The translations under genes were made by a program, and so were the position numbers. DNA of 64,000 nt, taken from NCBI RefSeq assembly GCF_019375475.1, contig NZ_JAHXGQ010000003.1, positions 558,001-622,000 on the forward strand, in the 5' to 3' direction. Shown here in pieces: positions 38,153 to 46,044 of this stretch; within the stretch, counting starts at the first letter, position 1, and each line of letters begins with the position of its first letter. Under the pieces are notes generated by a model. It saw nothing but the letters and a program-made list of their open reading frames with translations, did not search any database and was not told the DNA's origin. This stretch comes from Saccharothrix obliqua (GTDB lineage: Bacteria > Actinomycetota > Actinomycetes > Mycobacteriales > Pseudonocardiaceae).

Positions 38153-39544
38153 TCAGGAGTGCAACACGCCCAGGAACTCCACGAGCAACCGCTCGCGCAA
38201 CGCGGGTGGCGCGGCGGCGAGCAGCGCGTTCACGGTCGCCATGCGCTCCGGCAGCACCGCGCCGCCACCCAGCCCGGCCGCCGCGAGCAGACCGGCGAAC
38301 TCCCGCGGCGACAGGGTGTCCGGGTCCAGCGCGCCGATCGCCGCCACCACCTCGGGCGCGACCCGCACCGGACCGGCGGCCGTCGCCGCGCGCACCGAGT
38401 CACGCAGGTCGGCCAGCAACTCCGCCTCACCGCCCGCGTTCGCGGCGGTCACCGTCAGGTGCAGGTTGGTGGGGGAGGAGCCGTGGGCGAACTGCGGCTG
38501 CACGTACCAGTCGCGGGCACGCATCTCGTCGGCCACCGTGAACACGTCGAAGTCGTCACGCGTGGCGGTGACGGCGAGCAGCGTCGACTCGGGTTCACCC
38601 AGCACGCGCAGGCCGTCGATACCGGCGACGCCCTCCCGGACGCGGTGGGCGCTGTCCAACGCCCGCCGGGCCAAAGTGCGGTAGCCGTCGTCGCCGATGT
38701 GCCGCAGCACGGCCCACGCGGCGGCCAACGGACCTCCCGAGCGGGTGGACTGGGTGGTGGTGTTGAGCATCGTGTAGCCCGGCCAGTCGGCGGCGGCGAA
38801 GAACTGCGGGCGGCGCAGGTCGGCGTTGGCGTGCAACAGCACCGACGTGCCCTTCGGGCAGTACGCGTACTTGTGCAGGTCCACGGAGATGCTGGTGACA
38901 CCCGGCACGGAGAAGTCGAACGGCGCGACGTCGGCGTGCGGCAGCACCCAACCGCCGATGCACGCGTCCACGTGGCAGCGGACGCCGCGAGCCGCTGCGG
39001 CGGCGGCGATCGGGGCGACGGGGTCGATGACGCCGTGCGCGTACGAAGGCGCGCTGACGACCACCAGCACCGTGTCGTCGGTGATGGCGGCGGCCATCGC
39101 GGTCGGGTCGGCGCGGAACGTCGCGGGGTCCACCGGCACGGTCACCAGCCGGACCCCGAAGTAGTGCGCTGCCTTGTGGAACGCCGCGTGCGCGGTCTCC
39201 GGCAGCACCACGGACGGCGTGGTGACCTCCGGCCGCGAGTCGCGTGCCGCCAGCACGGCCAGCAGGCACGACTCCGTGCCGCCGGAGGTGACCGTGCCGA
39301 CGCCGCCGCCGAGCAGGCGTGCCGCGGCGGCGACCACGTCGTTCTCCAGCTCCAGCAGGCTCGGGAACGCGGTCGGGTCCAGGCCGTTCGCCGAGGACGC
39401 CAGCGCGTGCGCCCGCGCCGCGAGGTCGTCCAGGCCGGGCAGCGCGCTGTCGTAGACGTAGGCCAGCGTCCGGCCGCCGTGGGTCGGCAGGTCGCCGGCA
39501 CGCAGCGCGCGCAGTTCGGCCAGCACGTCTTCGGGCGCGGTCAT
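38153..39544 (-). CDS. PLP-dependent group II decarboxylase / sphingosine-1-phosphate-lyase-like enzyme
   Basis: Seen: 463 residues. Fold-type I features: VGTVTSGGTESCLLAVLAARD (phosphate-binding GGTES), PETAHAAFHKAAHYFGV, CHVDACIGGWVLP (Asp pairing the pyridine nitrogen) and SVDLHKYAYCPKGTSVLL with the Schiff-base Lys. This DLHKY-CPKG motif is typical of the sphingosine-1-phosphate lyase/L-tyrosine decarboxylase branch. Reaction likely decarboxylation or retro-aldol cleavage of an amino compound. Its ATG overlaps the stop of the upstream MFS symporter (ATGA), so the pair probably imports and breaks down one substrate. Confidence 0.9.
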   Translation of the reverse strand: MTAPEDVLAELRALRAGDLPTHGGRTLAYVYDSALPGLDDLAARAHALASSANGLDPTAFPSLLELENDVVAAAARLLGGGVGTVTSGGTESCLLAVLAARDSRPEVTTPSVVLPETAHAAFHKAAHYFGVRLVTVPVDPATFRADPTAMAAAITDDTVLVVVSAPSYAHGVIDPVAPIAAAAAARGVRCHVDACIGGWVLPHADVAPFDFSVPGVTSISVDLHKYAYCPKGTSVLLHANADLRRPQFFAAADWPGYTMLNTTTQSTRSGGPLAAAWAVLRHIGDDGYRTLARRALDSAHRVREGVAGIDGLRVLGEPESTLLAVTATRDDFDVFTVADEMRARDWYVQPQFAHGSSPTNLHLTVTAANAGGEAELLADLRDSVRAATAAGPVRVAPEVVAAIGALDPDTLSPREFAGLLAAAGLGGGAVLPERMATVNALLAAAPPALRERLLVEFLGVLHS

Positions 39545-40806
39545 GCGGTCTCCTCGCGGGGCAGCAGCGGCAGTGCGACGACGGCCAGCACGGCCGGGAT
39601 GGCGGTGAACCCGATGAGCGCGGCGAGCACCGCGCCGGGTGACTGGGGTGCGGCGCCGCCGGTGCTCGCGACGTACCCGCCGAGCGCGAGCACCAGGCCG
39701 TACACGCCGGGGCCGAGCGCGAGGCCGAGCGTTTCGCCCGCCGTCCACACGCCGGAGAACAGCCCGGCACGCGCGTCGCCGCCGCGTTCCTCGGCGGTGA
39801 TCACGTCCGGCAGCATGGCCATCGGGAACACCTGCATCCCGGCGTAGCCGACGCCGCCGACGGCCACCAGTCCCAGCACGACCCCGACCGGCGCCGAGCG
39901 GGCCGCGATCAGCCCGGCCATGCCCGCCGCGTACAGCAGCGAGGCCGCGACCAGCCCGTACCGCTTGCCGCGCCGCCTGCCGACGCGTTGCCACAGCGGC
40001 ATGACCACCAGCGCCGGTCCGACGAAGCCGACGAACAGCAGCGCCTGGAGTCCCTGGTCGCCCAGCACGAGCCGGGCGAAGTAGTCGACGCCCGCCAACA
40101 TCGTGCCCAGACCGACGGCCTGCACCACGAACACGGTCAGCAGCAGGCGGAACGGCCGCGACCCGCGCACCGCCGCCACCAGTTCACGCGGGGTGGCCGC
40201 GGTGGGGGCCCGGCGCGACACCGGCACCCCGCGCGTCCCGACGACGGTCGCCAGCGTGCCCGCGAGGATCAGCACGCCGACCGCCGCGCCCACCGCCCAG
40301 TAGCCGCCCGCGAGATCACGCACGGCGGGCGCGCCCGCGCCGCTGACCAGGATGGCGAGCGCCAGGAACGCCATCCGCCACGCCATCAGCCGGGTGCGCT
40401 CGTCGTAGTCCTCGGTGATCTCGGCGGCCATCGCGACGTAGGGCACCTGGAAGAACGCGAAGGCCGTGGCGCAGGCCATGAACACCAACGCCACGTACAC
40501 GGCGCCCGACGCACCCGTGAAAGGACCGGCGAACAAGGCCGCGAACAGCACCGCTACGGTGGCCCCGCCGCGCAGCAGGAACGGTCGACGGGCGCCCGCC
40601 CGGTCGCTGACCCGGCCCGCAACCGGGTTGAGCAGCACGTCCCACGCCTTCGGCGCGAGCACCAGCAGCCCCGCGACGGCGGCGGGCACGGCCAGGCCGT
40701 CGGTCAGGTACGGCAGCAGGAGCAGGCCGGGCACGGTGCCGAACGCGCCGGTGACGAAGGAGCCCATCGCGTAGCCGGCGCGGACCCGGTGGGTGAGCTG
40801 GGGCAT
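39541..40806 (-). CDS. MFS / GPH-type symporter
   Basis: Seen: 421 residues with about 12 helices. The start RAGYAMGSFVTGAFGTVPGLLLLPYLTDGLAV and the loop LLNPVAGRVSDRAGARRPFLL match the glycoside-pentoside-hexuronide/MelB branch of MFS (N-P-x-x-G-x-x-S-D-R-x-x-x-R-R-P). A second conserved loop is MAAEITEDYDERTRLMAWRM. The linked PLP enzyme suggests the substrate may be an amino compound, not a sugar, but this is inference. The ribosome site is weak. Divergent from the 46-residue gene. Confidence 0.87.
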   Translation of the reverse strand: MPQLTHRVRAGYAMGSFVTGAFGTVPGLLLLPYLTDGLAVPAAVAGLLVLAPKAWDVLLNPVAGRVSDRAGARRPFLLRGGATVAVLFAALFAGPFTGASGAVYVALVFMACATAFAFFQVPYVAMAAEITEDYDERTRLMAWRMAFLALAILVSGAGAPAVRDLAGGYWAVGAAVGVLILAGTLATVVGTRGVPVSRRAPTAATPRELVAAVRGSRPFRLLLTVFVVQAVGLGTMLAGVDYFARLVLGDQGLQALLFVGFVGPALVVMPLWQRVGRRRGKRYGLVAASLLYAAGMAGLIAARSAPVGVVLGLVAVGGVGYAGMQVFPMAMLPDVITAEERGGDARAGLFSGVWTAGETLGLALGPGVYGLVLALGGYVASTGGAAPQSPGAVLAALIGFTAIPAVLAVVALPLLPREETA

Positions 40807-40907
40807 AGGCAAAGGATCTTCGCATTCCCGGAGCGGCGATTCCAGGGGATGTGTGAAGCGCCCGGGTGGTGGGTACCAGCCGGGCGGAAGTCGAGGGGAG
40901 CACGCGA

Positions 40908-41048
40908 ATGGGCAAGCACAGCATGGGTGCGAGCGACCGCCAGTGGGGCGGGCCGGAGCTGGTGGCCGACACCGAGGCCGCGGCCGAGGCGGCGACCGCG
41001 CCACTGCCGGCGGCGGACGAGGCGGAGGTCTCGACCGACTCCGAGTAG
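40908..41048 (+). CDS. Small hypothetical protein, 46 residues
   Basis: Starts MGKHSMGASDRQWGGPELV and ends in an Ala/Glu-rich acidic tail (AAEAATAPLPAADEAEVSTD). GAGGGGAG lies about 6 bases before the ATG, which supports translation. No known family is recognised; the charged tail suggests a disordered protein. It precedes the Hsp20-like gene by 80 bp on the same strand and may be co-transcribed with it. Confidence 0.5.
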   Translation: MGKHSMGASDRQWGGPELVADTEAAAEAATAPLPAADEAEVSTDSE

Positions 41049-41128
41049 TTCACCCGTTCGCCCGAGCGTGTGCCCACTTCCTGGTGGGTACCCGCTACTT
41101 GTGGTGTCCACCGAACGGGGGTGGCGTC

Positions 41129-41545
41129 GTGGAGTGGCTGACCGTGCGCCGGGGCGTCCCCGCCGAACCGGGGCCGTTGCGCGAGATGGACGTGTGGTGG
41201 GACCGGATGGGTCGCACCCTGGGCCGTACCTGGGACGTGTCGGCCGACGAGAGCTGCCCGTCGTCCGTGGACGTCGTGGTGACCGCGCAGGCGTACCTGT
41301 TCGCGACCGAACTGCCCGGTGTCGCCTCGCACGACCTGGCGGTGGAGGTGCACGACCACGACGTGCGCCCAGATGGCCTCCCCGTGCCACGCGCCCGCAT
41401 CGCCATCACCGTCCGCGGCCCCCGTGGCTGCTACTACCGCGCCACGCTGCCGGCGGAGGTCGACGTGGACCACGTCGAGGCGTGGCTGCTGGACGGCGTG
41501 CTGGTCGTCCGAGCCCCCCGCGTCACGTCGGCCGTGGGCAACTGA
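41129..41545 (+). CDS. Hsp20 / alpha-crystallin-like protein
   Basis: Seen: 138 residues. After MDVWWDRMGRTLGRTWDVS, the domain shows the small heat-shock beta-sandwich pattern: VDVVVTAQAYLFATELPGVASHDLAVEVHD, then ARIAITVRGPRGCYYRATLP and the final AWLLDGVLVVRAPR, equivalent to the Hsp20 A-x-L-x-N-G-V-L motif with Asp for Asn. The C-terminal I-x-I tail is missing, so large oligomers may not form. GTG at 41129 has GGGGGTGG upstream. Chaperone role is inference from fold. Confidence 0.72.
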   Translation: MEWLTVRRGVPAEPGPLREMDVWWDRMGRTLGRTWDVSADESCPSSVDVVVTAQAYLFATELPGVASHDLAVEVHDHDVRPDGLPVPRARIAITVRGPRGCYYRATLPAEVDVDHVEAWLLDGVLVVRAPRVTSAVGN

Positions 41546-42331
41546 GCGCCGGCTCCTCCCCACGCCGGCCCGGATGCGGAATGCGCGGTCCCCGTTGCCG
41601 ACAACGGGCCTTCCGCTTTCGCTGGCAGGTATTTATTCCTTACCGCAGCGAATTTTGTGAGTGCGGACTAATCGGTGGTGCACTTCGGCGTATCCGGGGA
41701 TCAGCGCTGGATGATGCGTGCTGATTGGTTGCGCTGAACGGTCCGAGGCCGTTCGACGCAGCACGGCCGCCGTTTGTCGAGCGGCACTGCTCGGCATTGG
41801 CTTTCCGATCGCGCGGTCCGGCACACTTCAGGACATCCCTGTCCGGAGTTGACGCCCGGGCAGGAGTGCGGCCCCCTGCGCCAACAGGGGGCCGCGTGAG
41901 TCCCAGCCCTGTCGATCCCGGGTCTGCAACCGGAAGACCGTTGGAGGAACTGCCGTTGAGTGTAGTGCCGTCTACAGGTGTAGGCACCGCGATTGACGAA
42001 TCCCGAACGGATGGTCTCGGTCGGAGAGCGTGGCGCCGCACCGGAGTGCCGCGGTCTCCCAGGTCGGAGGCGAGTTCGCGGGAGGTCCGTTGACCCCGTC
42101 CGCATGTCGGGTCCGGTGCTCATCCGACTGCCGCGCATCGGCCGCCGAGCCGTCCCGCTGACCCCGCGGCCCGGCGTCAGACGCCTGCCGCTGTCCGGAA
42201 TCCGACACCAGTCGGATTCCCGTCCATCGCCGTGCGATGCCCGCGCCCCGAAAGCGGGCAGTGCGCGCACTCGACTTCCCGGACCGGCCTGTGCGCGTGT
42301 CCGGCCTCACGACAAGGACTTCGAAATAACC
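41546..42331. other. Intergenic stretch with terminator and AT-richer segments
   Basis: About 785 bases between the Hsp20-like and TIGR04141-like genes. I find no supported gene. It contains an AT-rich segment at about 41630-41690, likely promoter-bearing, and the strong hairpin at 41868-41895. The sequence style differs from its neighbours, which fits an insertion edge. Confidence 0.6.
41868..41895. terminator. Hairpin with 11-bp perfect stem
   Basis: GCGGCCCCCTG-CGCCAA-CAGGGGGCCGC. It is about 320 bases beyond the Hsp20-like stop and 440 before the next gene, so it probably insulates the TIGR04141-like gene from upstream transcription. Confidence 0.65.
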
Positions 42332-43999
42332 ATGAGCCGCCAGCCGCTGCCGTGTGCCCAGGTGACACTGCACCGTTATAGGGGTGGTCGCCCCCTGCCT
42401 GAGTACGTACCTTTCATCGCTGGCCTGATCATCCAACGCGAGGGTTACGTCGCTATTGATGGTGTTCGTGCGTACACCATCGCGGGCGTCCGGCCCGCCG
42501 GCGCGCCGGCTTGGCACAAGGACTACACGCACGTCATCGACGAGAACGTGGACCTCGTGGGTACCACGCCATTTGCCGTGATCGTGCTGCCGGTGGGCCG
42601 CTGGGTGGTGGTCGCCACCTACGGAGGTGGTCACCACTTGCTGGACGACTCCGGTTTGGACGAGGGCTTCGGCCTCCTCTACGCGATCCGGAGGCTCGAC
42701 CCGGCCGAGCTCCGCACGGTGACCAGCAGCAGGCTCGACTTGTCGGCGCGGGTCAGCCGGACGTCGTTCCCGTCCGGGAGTCCCGTCGCCGGGTTCGGCG
42801 TCGACCCGGTGGGTGAACTGGTCACCGGGCTGACGGGCAAGGCGAGCCTGGAGGGGATGACCTACCACGAGGCGACGGGTGGTCGGCAGTACCAGATCCG
42901 GGCGGGTGACTCGTTGGCGATCAAGGTCGGCAACGCCCCGGAGACCTTCGTGGCCGACATCAAGGCCATCTGCCGCATCGTGGACGAGAGCGACGACGGC
43001 TCGCCGCTGCGCCTGATCTCGCAGGTGAGGCCGTTGCGGACCAGCAGCCCGCTGATCGCCGGGCTGGAGGACCGCCTCGCGGTCGCGCTCGGTGGCGACG
43101 ACCGGTTCGGGTCGCTCGGCCTTTGCCTGCCGACGACCGCGGTGGCCGCCGTGGACGAGGCGAACTCGTACTACTCCGACGGCGTGGGTGGTTCCGGACC
43201 GTTCGCGCTCGACGCCGACCTGGACGCGACGGTGCTCGTCGAGCGCTTCGCCGCGATCTCGGAGTCCACGCGCGTCAGCGAGCTGCGCAAGAGCCGCCTG
43301 ACGCCCTGCGCGGACGAGCACGGCGAGGAGTCGCTGACCCGCCCGATCCCGATGGAGAAGTGGATCGCGTTCGAAACGGTGATCGACGGCAACACGTACT
43401 GCCTGCACCAGGGTCGGTGGTACGAGATCGGGGAGGACGCCGCCGACCGGGTGCGGGAGCAGGTCGCCGACTTGCTCGTGAACCGGAGTTCGCTCGACTT
43501 CCCGCTGTGGACGCCGACCGGGAAGAGCGACGACGAGCACCGGTACTGCGAGCGGGTGGCGCGGCAGCCGGGCTACCTGTGCCTCGACAAAAGCTTCGCG
43601 CACACACCGATGCACCCGAGGTTCGAACTGGCGGACGTGATCGGGCCGGGCAACGAGATCGTGCACGTCAAGTGGCTGGCCCGAGCGGCGGCCGCGAGCC
43701 ACCTGTTCACCCAGGTCAGGGTGTCGGCTTGGGCGCAGCGGGTGGAGGCGGCCGCGATGGCGCAGTTGGACGCCAAGGTCCACCTGCTCGACGACAGCCG
43801 GCGGGTGACCGAGCGCCCGCGGGTGGTGGTCCTGGCGATCGCCGGGCGGAAGTGGGACGTGAAGACGCTTTTCACGCTCTCGATGGTGGAACTGCTGCGC
43901 CTCCGCGTCGACCTGTCGGTCGACGGGATCAGCTTGCAGTTCGCGGACATCCCGTTCGTGGCGAAGCAAGGCGGTAGCGCACGTCGCAGGGCCGCCTAG
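42332..43999 (+). CDS. TIGR04141/DUF6119 family sporadically distributed protein
   Basis: Seen: 555 residues, soluble, family-size. Recognised blocks: FAVIVLPVGRWVVVATYGGGHHLL, then LDEGFGLLYAIRRLDPAELR with TVTSSRLD, ADIKAICRIVDE, a GNTYCLHQGRWYEIG segment (the DUF6119 dGkty-L--GkWYe pattern) and EIVHVKWLARAAAASHLFTQ. Known: the family is scattered across bacteria, often near restriction or other defence genes; no function is proven. The ATG at 42332 has AAGGA about 13 bases upstream, which is far. It stands alone here, followed by a hairpin and a possible lasso precursor. Patchy distribution suggests transfer. Confidence 0.75.
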   Translation: MSRQPLPCAQVTLHRYRGGRPLPEYVPFIAGLIIQREGYVAIDGVRAYTIAGVRPAGAPAWHKDYTHVIDENVDLVGTTPFAVIVLPVGRWVVVATYGGGHHLLDDSGLDEGFGLLYAIRRLDPAELRTVTSSRLDLSARVSRTSFPSGSPVAGFGVDPVGELVTGLTGKASLEGMTYHEATGGRQYQIRAGDSLAIKVGNAPETFVADIKAICRIVDESDDGSPLRLISQVRPLRTSSPLIAGLEDRLAVALGGDDRFGSLGLCLPTTAVAAVDEANSYYSDGVGGSGPFALDADLDATVLVERFAAISESTRVSELRKSRLTPCADEHGEESLTRPIPMEKWIAFETVIDGNTYCLHQGRWYEIGEDAADRVREQVADLLVNRSSLDFPLWTPTGKSDDEHRYCERVARQPGYLCLDKSFAHTPMHPRFELADVIGPGNEIVHVKWLARAAAASHLFTQVRVSAWAQRVEAAAMAQLDAKVHLLDDSRRVTERPRVVVLAIAGRKWDVKTLFTLSMVELLRLRVDLSVDGISLQFADIPFVAKQGGSARRRAA

Positions 44000-44006
44000 G
44001 ACATGC

Positions 44007-44022
44007 CGGGGTGGTCGCCCCG
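44007..44022. terminator. Short hairpin after TIGR04141-like gene
   Basis: CGGGG-TGGTCG-CCCCG begins 8 bases after the stop codon. The 5-bp stem is modest but well placed. Confidence 0.5.
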
Positions 44023-44207
44023 ACAACCAGCCGAGACGAGCGGACACCCGGACGGGGTGGGCATTGCTTGCTCCCGGTGAGGGCGACCACCCACACGGTT
44101 GGACCCCGGGAGTCTCAGGTGGGACGTCGTTGCGCCACGTGCCGCGGGCGGCCGATGGTAGGTGGTGCGGCGGTCGTGCCGGCTGTCGCGGGTGGAAGGG
44201 GATGGTC

Positions 44208-44351
44208 ATGAACGCAAAGCCACGCCCGACTCGTTACGTGCCCCCGCTGGCCGCCAAGGCGGGGCGGGTCGGGGTTGACACGTCGGGCACCAGCATCCTC
44301 GGCTTCACGGACACCGCCACGTGGGGCTACAAGCGCCCGAAGGCGCGCTGA
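44208..44351 (+). CDS. Possible lasso-peptide precursor (47 residues), orphan
   Basis: Seen: leader MNAKPRPTRYVPPLAAKAGR followed by VGVDTS and a 21-residue end beginning GTSILGFTD and closing WGYKRPKAR. Known lasso rules: leader Y-x-x-P-x-L-x-x-x-G recognition motif, Thr at position -2, core Gly1 with Asp or Glu at 7-9. Here Tyr10, Pro13 and Gly19 keep the spacing (Leu is one residue early), Thr25 is at -2, and Gly27 pairs with Asp35 at core position 9. GGAAGGGG lies 7 bases before the ATG. No asparagine-synthetase-like cyclase, PqqD-like or transglutaminase-like gene is in the window, so maturation would need distant enzymes. It may instead be an ordinary small protein. Confidence 0.5.
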   Translation: MNAKPRPTRYVPPLAAKAGRVGVDTSGTSILGFTDTATWGYKRPKAR

Positions 44352-44357
44352 CCGGTC

Positions 44358-44780
44358 CTACACCAGGCTGCGCAGCATCCCGGCCAGGTCGACGACGGTG
44401 TGCCGGCCGACCCGGTCGGCCAGGGCGCGCTCGTGCGCCGCGGCCAGGGACTCCAGGCGCCGCAGCTTGACGTGACCCAGGTCGGAGACGTGGACGGAGA
44501 TCCGGCGGCGGTCCTCCGCGGACTGGGAGCGGTACAGGTAGGCGGAGTCCACGAGGGTGTCGACGGTCCGGGTCAGCGTGGCGTGCGGGATCTCCAGGGC
44601 GGCGGCCAGTTCGCCCATCGAGCGCTCCTCGGCGGCCAGGGCGCGGAGCACCCGCCACTGGTCCACCGTGACGCCCTCCTCCTCCAGCGCGCCGGCCAGG
44701 GCGCGGACCAGGGCGCGCTGCGCGCGGGTGAGCAGGTCGACCAAGTCCGCGCGGGCGAGGGTGTGGTGCTGATCAGGCAT
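44358..44780 (-). CDS. MarR family transcriptional regulator
   Basis: Seen: 140 residues. Winged-helix features: VTVDQWRVLRALAAEERSMGELAAALEIPHATLTRTVDTLVDSAYLYRSQSAEDRRRISVHVSD split over residues about 36-100; the D-R-R-x wing motif is clear. ATG has AAGG 7 bases upstream. It is divergent from the AmiC-like gene by 49 bp, with a short palindrome between, and convergent with the small peptide gene (6 bases between stops). It probably regulates the amide-uptake genes in response to a small molecule. Confidence 0.92.
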   Translation of the reverse strand: MPDQHHTLARADLVDLLTRAQRALVRALAGALEEEGVTVDQWRVLRALAAEERSMGELAAALEIPHATLTRTVDTLVDSAYLYRSQSAEDRRRISVHVSDLGHVKLRRLESLAAAHERALADRVGRHTVVDLAGMLRSLV

Positions 44781-44803
44781 GACGCGCCTTTCGCCGGGTG
44801 GGA

Positions 44804-44815
44804 CTCGCTGGCGAG
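44804..44815. promoter_or_regulatory. MarR operator candidate
   Basis: CTCGC-TG-GCGAG is a short perfect inverted repeat in the 49-bp divergent gap, directly followed by CATACT (44816-44821), a plausible -10 box for the AmiC-like gene 9 bases before its ATG. Confidence 0.45.
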
Positions 44816-44829
44816 CATACTGTCCGACC

Positions 44830-45957
44830 ATGGATTCCTCGGCGGTCGTGCGCGCGGTGCTGCGCGACCGGCTGGAGGTGGCGTTGACGGGGCCCGACCC
44901 CGACGTGCTGCGGCTCGGGCTGCTGCTGCCGCTGTCCGGCGCGCTCGGGCTCACCGGTCCCTCGGGGCTGCTCGCGGCGGCGTTGGCGGCGACCGAGCTG
45001 AACGCGGCCGGCGGTGTCCGGGGCCGACCGGTGCACCTGGTCCTGGTGGACGCGGGCCGGCTGCCGCACGAGGTGGCGGCCGAGGCGTCCGCGCTGGTCG
45101 GGCTGGTGGACGGGTTCGTCGGCTTCCACACCAGCGACGTGCACCGGGCGCTGGAGGCGGCGCTCGGCGGGCGCGTGCCCTACGTGTTCACGCCACCGCA
45201 CGAGGGCGGCGCGCGGCGGCCCGGCGTGGTGCTGCTCGGCGACTCGCCGGCCCGCCAGCTCGCGCCCGCCGTCCGCTGGCTGGTGGCGCGGCGCGGGTTG
45301 CGGCGGTGGGCGCTGGTGGGCAGCGACTACATCTGGCCACGCGCCGTGCACCGGGCCGCGGTGGGCATCGTGCGTGCCGTGGGCGCGGAGGTCGTGGCGG
45401 CGCGGCTCGCTCCGTTCCCGGGTCCGGAGGTCGACGCGGAGCGGATCGTCGCGGAGCTGGCGGAGGTCCGCCCGGACGCCGTGCTGCTCAGCCTGGTCGG
45501 CCGCGATCTGGCCCTCTTCAACCGGGTGTTCACGGCCTCGCCGCTCGCGGGACGCGTGGTGCGGTTGTCCGGTTCGCTGGAGGAGAACGGCCTGCTCGCG
45601 GCGGGCGGTGACGACACAGGCGGGCTGTACGCGGCGATGCGGTCGTTCGCCGGCCAGGGCGACGAGCGGCGGGTGGCGCTGGCGGAACGGCACCGGGCGT
45701 TGTTCGGCGGACGCGCCCCGGTGCTCGACGCGTACGCCGAGGGCTGTTACGACGGCGTGCACCTGGTGGCCGCCCTGGCGCGGGCGGACCGGCTGACCGC
45801 CGACCGGGCACAGGCGGGCGCGGCGGAGCTGCTGGCGACCGCGAACCGGCACGCGTGGTCGGCCGCGCCGCTCGGCCCGCCACGCGCGGGCGGCTTCCTG
45901 GCGCGGGCGGACGGGCTGGACCTCACCGTCGTCGCGCCGCTCCGCCACGGGTGGTGA
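44830..45957 (+). CDS. AmiC-like type I periplasmic-binding-fold protein, no signal peptide
   Basis: Seen: 375 residues. The binding fold starts VLRLGLLLPLSGALGLTGPSGL, then LAATELNAAGGVRGRPVHLVLVDAG (typical of amide/branched-amino-acid binding proteins), RRWALVGSDYIWPRAVHRAA, AVLLSLVGRDLALFNRVF and AYAEGCYDGVHLVAALARAD. The first 25 residues are charged, with no signal or lipobox, so it is cytoplasmic. Known parallel: AmiC of Pseudomonas, an amide sensor that controls amidase expression, and FmdD/UrtA-type binding proteins. With an acetamidase/formamidase and a permease nearby, an amide-sensing role is the best inference. No AmiR partner is seen; the adjacent MarR protein may take its place. 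Confidence 0.8.
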   Translation: MDSSAVVRAVLRDRLEVALTGPDPDVLRLGLLLPLSGALGLTGPSGLLAAALAATELNAAGGVRGRPVHLVLVDAGRLPHEVAAEASALVGLVDGFVGFHTSDVHRALEAALGGRVPYVFTPPHEGGARRPGVVLLGDSPARQLAPAVRWLVARRGLRRWALVGSDYIWPRAVHRAAVGIVRAVGAEVVAARLAPFPGPEVDAERIVAELAEVRPDAVLLSLVGRDLALFNRVFTASPLAGRVVRLSGSLEENGLLAAGGDDTGGLYAAMRSFAGQGDERRVALAERHRALFGGRAPVLDAYAEGCYDGVHLVAALARADRLTADRAQAGAAELLATANRHAWSAAPLGPPRAGGFLARADGLDLTVVAPLRHGW

Positions 45958-45971
45958 TCAGCCGGATCCGC

Positions 45972-45998
45972 TTCCGATCGGAACCTTTCCAAATGGAA
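45972..45998. promoter_or_regulatory. Paired palindromes TTCC-N4-GGAA upstream of permease operon
   Basis: TTCCGATCGGAA (45972-45983) and TTCCAAATGGAA (45987-45998) share the TTCC-N4-GGAA form, 15 bases centre to centre. They lie in the 87-bp gap before the permease ATG. TTTCCA and TAGGCT (46009-46014) have 17-base spacing and could be -35 and -10, so a bound repressor would cover the promoter. Confidence 0.6.
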
Positions 45999-46044
45999 GC
46001 AACGTGTCTAGGCTCGCCGCACCACCGCGCGGCAGGAGGACGGC

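Noticed and set aside
44000-46000. Search for lasso cyclase, RRE or protease genes beside the 47-residue peptide
   Set aside because: The neighbours are MarR, an AmiC-like protein and TIGR04141; none has asparagine-synthetase, PqqD or transglutaminase features.
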